Origin: Bacteroidota bacterium
Lineage (GTDB): Bacteria > Bacteroidota > Ignavibacteria > UBA10030 > UBA8401
Reading direction: 5' to 3'
DNA: 6,290 nucleotides
Assembly: GCA_025355705.1 (NCBI GenBank)
Contig: JANXZD010000291.1
Coordinates: forward strand, 1-6,290
Position 1 is the stretch's first letter. The number at the start of each line of letters is the position of its first letter. The translations under genes and the position numbers were made by a program. Under the pieces are notes generated by a model that ran no database searches, was not told where the DNA came from, and saw only the letters and a list, made by a program, of their open reading frames with translations. Below are positions 1-5,608 of this stretch, one piece after another.

Positions 1-444
1 ATTAATATCATTGCGAAAGACATTCTCTTTTTTTGCCTGGTGAATCATTGCAGCCACTTTACTCAAAATATGTTCCCGACGAAATGCTTCCGCTTCTTTC
101 CATATTGAGGGTGCAAATCGCTGCATATCGTTTTGAAACGATTTACTGAACCGGCTGACCATCTTTCCAATGAACATCATCACTTCCGCAAGACGATGAA
201 CAAATGGTTTATCCTGAGCAGTAATCCGTTCAACCTCTATCTGTCCAGAACGCAATGTCATGCTAACTATTGTTCTAACAAGGTCTTCTTTGCTCGGAAA
301 GAATTTATACATCGTTTTTTTACTGATCCCAAGTTCTCCCGAAAGTTCATCAAGAGTGACTTTATTAAAACCCATTCGAAAAAAACGATCTTGAGCCAAA
401 TCTAAAATTCTTTTTTTGGGCTCATTTTCAGTTAAAACTTCCAT
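1..444 (-). CDS. TetR/AcrR-family transcriptional regulator (partial, C-terminus beyond the window)
   Basis: The reading frame is open for 148 codons from an ATG at 444 to the window edge, without a stop. The translation starts MEVLTENEPKKRILDLAQ. Residues about 10-57 form a typical TetR DNA-binding domain: helix 1 (RILDLAQDRFFRMGF), then the helix-turn-helix LDELSGELGIS / KKTMYKFF at about 31-49, followed by the family signature PSKEDLV. The rest (about 60-148) is helical ligand-binding/dimerisation domain, which is not conserved enough to name a ligand. TetR proteins usually run about 190-210 residues, so roughly 50 are missing. A GGAG Shine-Dalgarno site lies at 453-450, six bases before the start, which supports this ATG. 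The gene lies downstream of panB on the same strand but behind a strong terminator, so it probably has its own promoter. TetR repressors commonly control adjacent efflux or lipid genes; any such target would lie off the left edge, which is inference only. Confidence 0.9.
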   Translation of the reverse strand, partial: MEVLTENEPKKRILDLAQDRFFRMGFNKVTLDELSGELGISKKTMYKFFPSKEDLVRTIVSMTLRSGQIEVERITAQDKPFVHRLAEVMMFIGKMVSRFSKSFQNDMQRFAPSIWKEAEAFRREHILSKVAAMIHQAKKENVFRNDIN

Positions 445-528
445 TGTAGCTCCAGACTATTCAATTTATTGTATCCTTTGTTAAGAAATAGAAACTTTTA
501 TATTCTTTTTGGTTTCCATTTAATTAAA
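445..528 (-). promoter_or_regulatory. Probable upstream region of the tetR-like gene
   Basis: This AT-rich stretch lies between the panB terminator and the regulator's start codon and is the only place for the regulator's own promoter. On the minus strand TACAAT at 473-468 resembles a -10 box, about 24 bases before the start codon, but I see no good -35 at 16-18 bp from it. A small inverted repeat, CAAT-AA-ATTG, lies at 471-462 over the same spot and could be part of an operator for autoregulation, as is common for TetR proteins. GAAAC/GTTTC words occur at 491-495 and 512-516. None of this is strong enough to name a promoter or operator firmly. Confidence 0.3.
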
Positions 529-557
529 AAATAAGCCAATGTTTACTTGGCTTATTT
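524..557 (-). terminator. Intrinsic terminator after panB
   Basis: Perfect 11-bp stem, AAATAAGCCAA at 529-539 pairing with TTGGCTTATTT at 547-557, with a 7-nt loop. Read on the minus strand the stem is followed by a run of Ts (TTATTTTTTAATTA, partly within the stem base), which is the layout of a Rho-independent terminator. It lies about 75 bases after the panB stop and would end the lpx-lipM-panB transcript before the regulator gene. On the plus strand the following bases (AAAAGAAAC) are not a U-tract, so it is not a good terminator in that direction. Confidence 0.8.
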
Positions 558-559
558 AA

Positions 560-580
560 AAGAAACTTTAATCGTTTCTT
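560..580. repeat. Short inverted repeat between panB and its terminator
   Basis: AAGAAAC (560-566) and GTTTCTT (574-580) are a perfect 7-bp inverted repeat with a 7-nt spacer. A further CGTTTCT at 582-588 directly repeats the CGTTTCT at 573-579. The hairpin would precede the stronger terminator in the 3' untranslated part of the panB transcript. It could be a secondary 3'-end structure or chance in AT-rich DNA. Confidence 0.4.
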
Positions 581-631
581 ACGTTTCTAATATACTTAGA
601 ATAAAATTCTCACGCAATAGTATTTTAAAAC

Positions 632-1450
632 TTAATAGCTTTCTTTTTTTAGAGGAAATTTAGATGATTTAACATCGGCAATGTAGGATTGAAATGCGGT
701 TCTCATAGATTCTGAAAGATTTGCATACTTACGCACAAACCGTGGACGAAATTGTTCATTCATTCCAAGCATATCGTTCGTAACTAGAACCTGACCATCA
801 CAAAAAGCACCGGCGCCAATACCTATAGTTGAACATCCAACCGATTTTGTAACCTTAGCGGCCAGCGAATCCGGAATTTTTTCGAGAACAATTCCAAAAA
901 CTCCTGCTTTGTCCAGAGCAATAGCATCATTCACAAGCTGCTTTGCCTCAGCAGATTCTTTCGCACGAACTTCATAGGTTCCAAATTTATAAATTGATTG
1001 CGGAGTGAGCCCTAGATGTCCCATCACTGGAATTCCAATATCAACCAGTTGCTCAATAAGAGGAATCATTCGTTTACCTCCCTCCATCTTGACTGCTTCT
1101 GCACCTGATTCTTTAAGTATGCGTCCACAGTTTTTCACTGCTTCTTTCACATCAACTTGATACGACATAAACGGCATATCAGCAAGCAGCATCGCTCGTT
1201 TAACGGCACGTCGCACTACTTTTGTGTGATAGATCATCTCATCGAGCGTTACAGGAATTGTAGTTTCGAGTCCTTGAAAAACATTTGCAACTGAATCACC
1301 GATAAGAATAATGTCAATTCCTGCTTCATCAAGAAGACGCGCAGTCGTATAATCGTAGGCAGTCAACATTGCAATCTTCTCGCCTTTTTGTTTCATGGCA
1401 AGAACAGTCTTTGTGGTAATTCGTTTGTAATCCGATGTTTGCGTACTCAT
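632..1450 (-). CDS. panB: Ketopantoate hydroxymethyltransferase PanB (3-methyl-2-oxobutanoate hydroxymethyltransferase)
   Basis: 272 residues, near the usual length (about 264 in E. coli). The enzyme transfers a hydroxymethyl group from 5,10-methylene-THF to 2-oxoisovalerate to give ketopantoate, the first committed step of pantothenate/CoA synthesis, in the cytosol. The TIM-barrel landmarks are all present: TAYDY at 30-34, GDS at 51-53 and ADMPF at 90-94 (Mg-binding Asp52 and Asp91), KMEGG at 121-125 (Lys121, Glu123), GHLGLTPQS at 144-152 and LEKIP at 189-193 with the catalytic Glu190, then IGIGAG at 209-214. These match the E. coli residues D45, D84, K112, E114 and E181 by motif. The start ATG overlaps the upstream lipM stop as ATGA, and GAGG sits seven bases before it, so translation is probably coupled to lipM. 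It is the last gene of the operon. No panC or panD is in view. Confidence 0.97.
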   Translation of the reverse strand: MSTQTSDYKRITTKTVLAMKQKGEKIAMLTAYDYTTARLLDEAGIDIILIGDSVANVFQGLETTIPVTLDEMIYHTKVVRRAVKRAMLLADMPFMSYQVDVKEAVKNCGRILKESGAEAVKMEGGKRMIPLIEQLVDIGIPVMGHLGLTPQSIYKFGTYEVRAKESAEAKQLVNDAIALDKAGVFGIVLEKIPDSLAAKVTKSVGCSTIGIGAGAFCDGQVLVTNDMLGMNEQFRPRFVRKYANLSESMRTAFQSYIADVKSSKFPLKKESY

Positions 1451-2208
1451 AAGACTGCCTCAATATTATTGTGGAAACGAATGTTCATCGTTTCTTCAAA
1501 TCCTGAACGAATAACTTCTGCCGTTTCACTAAATGTAACGGTCCTTTGTACTGCCGTAGAAAGATCGATAGTTTTTTTCTCAATGTCTTCCAGAATTTTA
1601 CCTTTGATGTCTTTATTTTCAAGATTCAATACCTCTGCAAGAAACTTGTGTTCCGTTCCAAGAAGAATTGAACCGTGTTGAAGTACAACATCAGAAAGAC
1701 CATCGGATGAATACCGTCGCTGCGCACTCCCAACCAACTTCCTTCCGTCGATTTGAACTTCATATCGAGCTGAGGCCGAAAAACAAGGAATGGATTCTTG
1801 TTTTTTATATAAGGTTTGAAAATTTGGCTGGGAAGTTTCATACGAAACTTCGGGACAAATTCTCTGCAACCCTCTGACAAGTGATCTGCTGATCTCAGCA
1901 TATACTTCTGTTACACTTTTTGCATCGGCAAACATCACAACAGAATATGTGATTTCGTTTGCATGAAGTATCGCTCTGCCACCGGTGGGACGGCGAACAA
2001 TATCAAATCCGAATTCTGAACATTTGTGTTGGTCAATATCAAGCTCAGATTGATTGTAACCGAGGGAAATTGCCCATGGTTTCCATCCGTACACTCGCAG
2101 CGTCTGTAATATTTCCCGGCGCTGTAATTTTTCAGCGAGTCCGATATCGTACTCCATATTGAAATTACCGGAATGAAGACCGGTGTTGATGAATTGCCAT
2201 TCCATCAT
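1447..2208 (-). CDS. lipM: LipM-type octanoyltransferase (BPL/LplA/LipB family; often annotated lipoate-protein ligase)
   Basis: 253 residues spanning one BPL/LplA/LipB catalytic fold. Visible motifs are RRPTGGRAILH at 72-82 (lipoyl-pocket loop), PCFSASARYEV at 141-151, GRKLVGSAQ at 155-163 with the family lysine Lys157, and LQHGSILL at 176-183. The motif order and the cysteine Cys142 in the CFxAxxxYEV context match Bacillus subtilis LipM, where a cysteine at this place carries the octanoyl thioester. The C-terminal accessory domain of ATP-dependent LplA ligases is absent. The likely role is transfer of octanoyl from octanoyl-ACP to a lipoyl domain such as GcvH, before sulfur insertion by LipA. 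A LipL-like amidotransferase or a ligase cannot be excluded. The first ATG directly abuts the lpxA stop codon; a second in-frame ATG follows at 2205. GGTGA at 2217-2213 is four bases from the first ATG and seven from the second, so either may be used. Confidence 0.8.
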   Translation of the reverse strand: MMEWQFINTGLHSGNFNMEYDIGLAEKLQRREILQTLRVYGWKPWAISLGYNQSELDIDQHKCSEFGFDIVRRPTGGRAILHANEITYSVVMFADAKSVTEVYAEISRSLVRGLQRICPEVSYETSQPNFQTLYKKQESIPCFSASARYEVQIDGRKLVGSAQRRYSSDGLSDVVLQHGSILLGTEHKFLAEVLNLENKDIKGKILEDIEKKTIDLSTAVQRTVTFSETAEVIRSGFEETMNIRFHNNIEAVL

Positions 2209-3009
2209 TTATTCACCGGACGATCGTCGAGCAGTGATAATTCCACGTTTCGCATTTGAAATAAAATCTAACACGTGTTGAACTTCAGGAGTGATCTTCA
2301 TTGTTGATTTTATTTTTTCAACTCCTTGAGTGACATTTAAGTTGGAAAGATACAGAACTCGGTAAGCATCATTTAATGAGTCAATTGCTTCTTGAGTGAA
2401 ACCTCGGCGTTTAAGTCCGATAATATTCAATCGTTCAAAACTTACAGGCCAGCCCCCTGCCATAATATATGGCGGGATATCTTTGGGAATGCGGAAATGT
2501 CCCCCAATCATTGTATATGCACCAATCGTTACAAATTGATGGATGGCAGTGAGACCTCCGATGATCGCAAAGTCATGAATTGTAACATGTCCTGCCATTT
2601 GCACTGAATTTGCAATGATCACATTATTACCGATAATACAATCATGGGCAACGTGCGTGTATGCCATCAACAGACAATTACTCCCGACAACAGATTTCTT
2701 GTGCTGCTTCTCTGTGCCGCGATTGAGTGTGCAAAATTCTCTGATCGTTGAATTATCACCAAGTTCAAATGTTGTGGGTTCATTTTTGTAGGAAAGATCT
2801 TGCGGCGCAGTGGAAACAACTGCGCCATTATGAATCTTACAGTTCTTACCTATACGAGCACCATTTGCGATCAATGTATGAGGTCCGATGTATGTTCCTT
2901 CATCAATAGTGACATCATCTTCAATGATTGCGTACGGTTCAACAATGACACTGTCCGCTAGTTGTGCTTTAGCACTTACAATTGCGGTAGAATGAATTTG
3001 AGTAGGCAT
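2209..3009 (-). CDS. lpxA: UDP-N-acetylglucosamine acyltransferase LpxA
   Basis: 266 residues (262 in E. coli). It catalyses the first step of lipid A synthesis, transfer of a 3-hydroxyacyl chain from ACP to the 3-OH of UDP-GlcNAc, as a cytosolic trimer. Residues about 5-185 are left-handed beta-helix hexapeptide repeats (for example IGPHTL, IGKNCK, VGSNCL, IGNNVI). The catalytic histidine is His122 in HVAHDC (119-124), equal to E. coli His125. Other signatures are QDLSYKNEPT (70-79), IRE..TLNRGT (89-99), GHVTIHDFAIIGG (140-152), AIHQF (155-159) and LKRRGF (199-204). Gly170 aligns with E. coli Gly173, the chain-length position, in a locally different context (GGHFRIPKD). The C-terminal helical part runs from about 190. 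The gene follows lpxC-fabZ by 29 nt with only a weak GTGA ribosome site at 3019-3016, so coupling to the gene before it is plausible. lpxB is not in view. Confidence 0.97.
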   Translation of the reverse strand: MPTQIHSTAIVSAKAQLADSVIVEPYAIIEDDVTIDEGTYIGPHTLIANGARIGKNCKIHNGAVVSTAPQDLSYKNEPTTFELGDNSTIREFCTLNRGTEKQHKKSVVGSNCLLMAYTHVAHDCIIGNNVIIANSVQMAGHVTIHDFAIIGGLTAIHQFVTIGAYTMIGGHFRIPKDIPPYIMAGGWPVSFERLNIIGLKRRGFTQEAIDSLNDAYRVLYLSNLNVTQGVEKIKSTMKITPEVQHVLDFISNAKRGIITARRSSGE

Positions 3010-3038
3010 AATTTTTCACATGGTAAAATAATATTGGA

Positions 3039-4445
3039 TTATGATATTTTCGGTTTATCCACGATCGTTGCCATCATTTCTGCTTCACAAACAAGTTGAC
3101 CGTCAACATATGCTTCACCACGCATTGTGCAAACTTTACTTCTACGATTGACCATGGTCAATTCATACACCAATTGGTCACCCGGAACAACTTGACGCCT
3201 AAACTTAGCGTTATTGATCCCCATGAATAACACTAATTTATCACTACGATCAGAACCATCAAGAAGAAGAATTCCGCCAGTCTGAGCCATTCCTTCGATG
3301 ATCAATACACCTGGCATTACCGGCGCACCCGGAAAATGCCCTTGAAAGAATTGTTCGTTCATTGAAATACTTTTAATGCCGACACATCGTTCATTCAGTT
3401 TGAACTCAACAATTTTATCGACCAAGAGGAATGGATAGCGATGCGGAAGAATTCGTTGAAGTGCATTGATATCGAACACTACACCTTGTTTCTTCTCATG
3501 CTGATATTTCTTTACAATCTTTTTTTGCTGATATAACTTACGAATGACTTTAGCAAACTCCACGTTTGCTGCATGACCGGGACGAGCGGCAAGAATGTGG
3601 CCTTTAATAGGAACACCAATCAATGCTAGATCACCCAACATATCAAGCAGTTTATGCCTAGCCGGTTCATTCTTAAATCGAAGAGCTTTATTATTGATTG
3701 GTTGTCCATGTCCGCCAAGAAATATTGATTCTTTGATTCCCAGTTTGTCGGCGATCCTTTTCAATTCATCATCCGGAAGATCTTTATCTGCGATAACGAT
3801 CGCGTTATCCAACGAACCACCTTTGATCAATCCGGCTTCTCGTAACTGTTCAACCTCATGAAGAAAACAGAATGTTCTGCACATGGAAAATTCCGGAACA
3901 AATTCTTTTTCCAAATCAAAAATACCTGTATGCTGGCTTCCCAACGCAGGATTGTTATAATCGACCATCACTGTCATACGAAAATCGTCCGTTGGCAAAG
4001 CAACAATATGCACTCCCCGTTTTTCATCCTTGTATTCAATCGCTTGATCAATCACAAGATAGTCTTTCGGTGCATCTTGCATTTCAAAACCGGCTTCGTG
4101 TAATACGTCAACATACGGCTTGGCACTGCCATCCCCAATGGGTGGTTCTATCCCGTCAATATCAATAATGATATTATCTATCAGAAGACCGACAACAGCA
4201 GCCAGAACATGTTCGGTGGTATACACCCGAACATCACCAATTCCAAGTGTTGTTCCACGCGCAACTTCAACAACGTGATCAACATCTGCAGGAATTTCGG
4301 GTGAACCGCCAATATCAACACGGCGAAATCGTATACCGTAATTTTCAGGAGCCGGACGAAACGTCATTGTGCATTGTGTACCGGTATGTAAACCAACTCC
4401 AGACAATGAAACCGGTTTCTTTATTGTGCGTTGTTGAACGAGCAT
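3039..4445 (-). CDS. lpxC/fabZ: Bifunctional fusion: UDP-3-O-acyl-GlcNAc deacetylase LpxC + 3-hydroxyacyl-ACP dehydratase FabZ
   Basis: 468 residues in one uninterrupted frame. Residues 1 to about 305 are LpxC, the zinc deacetylase that commits sugar to lipid A: QRTIKKPVSLSGVGLHTG (5-22), TTEH with Glu78 and zinc-ligand His79, further ligands His264 and Asp268 in RHKLLDMLGD, and catalytic His291 in PGHAAN. A basic linker (about 305-322, KLYQQKKIVKKYQHEKK) leads to FabZ, about 323-468: LPHRYPFLLVD (333-343), QGHFPGAPVMPGV (368-380) with catalytic His370, and Glu384 in IIEGMAQ, 14 residues on, the same spacing as E. coli His54/Glu68. FabZ dehydrates 3-hydroxyacyl-ACP in fatty acid synthesis. 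Such LpxC-FabZ fusions are known from Bacteroidota/Chlorobiota. I chose the ATG at 4445 because a perfect AGGAGG lies just before it and the protein then starts in line with LpxC families; an in-frame GTG at 4469 would put the ribosome site inside the gene. Confidence 0.96.
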   Translation of the reverse strand: MLVQQRTIKKPVSLSGVGLHTGTQCTMTFRPAPENYGIRFRRVDIGGSPEIPADVDHVVEVARGTTLGIGDVRVYTTEHVLAAVVGLLIDNIIIDIDGIEPPIGDGSAKPYVDVLHEAGFEMQDAPKDYLVIDQAIEYKDEKRGVHIVALPTDDFRMTVMVDYNNPALGSQHTGIFDLEKEFVPEFSMCRTFCFLHEVEQLREAGLIKGGSLDNAIVIADKDLPDDELKRIADKLGIKESIFLGGHGQPINNKALRFKNEPARHKLLDMLGDLALIGVPIKGHILAARPGHAANVEFAKVIRKLYQQKKIVKKYQHEKKQGVVFDINALQRILPHRYPFLLVDKIVEFKLNERCVGIKSISMNEQFFQGHFPGAPVMPGVLIIEGMAQTGGILLLDGSDRSDKLVLFMGINNAKFRRQVVPGDQLVYELTMVNRRSKVCTMRGEAYVDGQLVCEAEMMATIVDKPKIS

Positions 4446-4449
4446 TACA

Positions 4450-4455
4450 CCTCCT
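4450..4455 (-). promoter_or_regulatory. Strong Shine-Dalgarno site of lpxC-fabZ
   Basis: AGGAGG, continuing as AGGAGGTG, reads toward the ATG at 4445 with four bases (TGTA) between the hexamer and the start. It is the best ribosome site in the window and fixes the lpxC start against the upstream GTG. Its strength suggests that this gene is translated independently of lpxD, which ends 67 bases earlier. Confidence 0.85.
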
Positions 4456-4469
4456 ACAAATATTTCCAC

Positions 4470-4515
4470 TGATGAAAGAATGAACCAATACTTCTGGGGA
4501 CATTCATCTTCATCA
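4470..4515 (-). repeat. Inverted repeat spanning the lpxD stop and the lpxC leader
   Basis: On the minus strand TGATGAA (4515-4509) pairs with TTCATCA (4476-4470), and inside it ATGAA (4507-4503) pairs with TTCAT (4484-4480), giving 7 + 5 bp with a 1x3 internal loop and an 18-nt apical loop. The outer left arm contains the lpxD stop codon, which is doubled (TGATGA). The structure ends 14 bases before the lpxC Shine-Dalgarno site. No U-tract follows it, so it is not a classical terminator. It could protect or process the mRNA, or affect lpxC translation; chance is possible. Confidence 0.4.
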
Positions 4516-5574
4516 CTTTTTTAATTTTTTAATTTCTTCTTCGAGTTCGTTTATCTTGGATTGCATTTCACGGATGGTCACAAGCAGTTCCGGCAGCAGG
4601 CGCGAGGCTGCTTCAATTTTTCTCCACTTGCCAACCTCTTTCGCAGGATAACCGGAATAGGTTTGACCGGCATCATCGAGCGCTCGCGTAACAATTGAAC
4701 CACCGCCAATTTTAACTTCATCTGCGGTAAAAACATGGCCAGTCACTGCAACAGCGCCGCCGATCATATTTCTATTGCCGATCTTTGTACTGCCGGCAAT
4801 TCCAGAGGCACCAGCAATCACTGTATCTTCACCAATAACAACGTTATGCGCTATCTGAACTAGATTATCTAATTTTGTTCCACGTTTGATCCTTGTTTCA
4901 CCAAGTGTCGCTCGGTCAATACAGGTATTCGCTTGTATCTCAACATCATCTTCTATGACGACAATTCCTAATTGGGGTATTTTTTGATATGAACCGTCCT
5001 TCTTCGGAGCAAATCCAAACCCGTCCCCACCAATCACAGTCCCCGGCTGTACAATTACCCTATTACCAATGATACATTCTTCTCTAATCGTAACGTGCGG
5101 GTAGAACAAACAATCGTTACCGATCTTCACATCGCGGCTAATAACAACATGAGGATGGATTATAACATTATCACCCATAACGACATTTTCACCAATGACA
5201 GTATACATTCCAATTGAACAATTCTTTCCTACTTTTGCCGAAGAATGCACTGCAACAGTTGTATCGACACCTTTGGGGACATCAATTTTCTTTGGGGCAA
5301 ATTTTTCAATTGCAATAACGAAGGAAGAATACGGATCGTCTAGTCTAATGAGTGCGGGCGGTAGTGTAGAGAACTTCGTCGGATCAAAATTTCTCCCGAC
5401 AAGGACACATGATGCATTCGTTGTCTCAGCGAATTTCTCATATTTAGGGTTTGCAATGAACGCTAACATTCCGGCTTTTGCTTCTTCGACCTTCGCCACA
5501 CCGGAAATAATTTGCATTCCATTACCGATAACTTCACCATCCAAAATTTTCGCTATGTCATTGACTGTTATCAT
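4513..5574 (-). CDS. lpxD: UDP-3-O-(3-hydroxyacyl)glucosamine N-acyltransferase LpxD
   Basis: 353 residues (E. coli 341). The enzyme adds the second 3-hydroxyacyl chain, from ACP to the 2-amine of UDP-3-O-acyl-glucosamine, after LpxC; it is a cytosolic trimer. Residues about 1-100 are the uridine-binding domain, with the family motif AFIANPKY (38-45: Phe39, Asn42, Tyr45). Residues about 105-295 are hexapeptide beta-helix repeats, including GGDGFGFAP (182-190), IQANTCIDRATLGET (213-227) and LDNLVQIAHNVVIG (235-248) with the catalytic histidine His243, equal to E. coli His239. GYPAKE is at 308-313. The end (about 328-353, rich in Glu/Lys/Leu) forms the usual C-terminal helix or coiled coil. The start ATG at 5574 aligns with the family N-terminus, but no Shine-Dalgarno site precedes it: the upstream bases are the U-tract of a terminator-like hairpin. 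The next in-frame ATG is codon 20, too far inside the domain. Confidence 0.97.
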   Translation of the reverse strand: MITVNDIAKILDGEVIGNGMQIISGVAKVEEAKAGMLAFIANPKYEKFAETTNASCVLVGRNFDPTKFSTLPPALIRLDDPYSSFVIAIEKFAPKKIDVPKGVDTTVAVHSSAKVGKNCSIGMYTVIGENVVMGDNVIIHPHVVISRDVKIGNDCLFYPHVTIREECIIGNRVIVQPGTVIGGDGFGFAPKKDGSYQKIPQLGIVVIEDDVEIQANTCIDRATLGETRIKRGTKLDNLVQIAHNVVIGEDTVIAGASGIAGSTKIGNRNMIGGAVAVTGHVFTADEVKIGGGSIVTRALDDAGQTYSGYPAKEVGKWRKIEAASRLLPELLVTIREMQSKINELEEEIKKLKK

Positions 5575-5580
5575 ACAAAT

Positions 5581-5603
5581 AAAAACGAGGTCAAAAGACC
5601 TCG
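5581..5603 (-). terminator. Terminator-like hairpin between ompH and lpxD (possible attenuator)
   Basis: On the minus strand CGAGGTC (5603-5597), loop TTTT and GACCTCG (5592-5586) form a perfect, GC-rich 7-bp stem, followed at once by TTTTTATTT. This is a textbook Rho-independent terminator. It begins five bases after the ompH stop, and its U-tract ends only a few bases before the lpxD ATG. It fills nearly all of the 34-nt gap. Either the ompH transcript mostly ends here and lpxD is served by another promoter, or read-through is partial and sets the ompH:lpxD ratio. On the plus strand the stem is followed by CTTATTTATTTTT, a poorer tract. Confidence 0.75.
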
Positions 5604-5608
5604 CTTAT

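Noticed and set aside
133..405. Open reading frame of 90 codons on the plus strand
   Set aside because: It lies antisense to the TetR-family frame, whose helix-turn-helix is clear. Its translation has no recognisable domain and there is no ribosome site before it.
1626..1901. Minus-strand frame inside lipM (91 codons)
   Set aside because: It is another frame of the same DNA as the lipM catalytic core, which has conserved family motifs. The alternative translation shows no motif.
4446..4469. GTG start for lpxC eight codons upstream
   Set aside because: The perfect AGGAGG would then lie within the coding region, and the added residues (MEIFVGGV) do not belong to the LpxC N-terminus. The ATG at 4445 is better.
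4446..4512. Possible promoter for lpxC (TTGGTT about 17 bp before AAATAT)
   Set aside because: The -10-like hexamer matches the consensus at only three of six positions, and I found no Bacteroidota-type TTTG/TAnnTTTG pair. Not enough to annotate.
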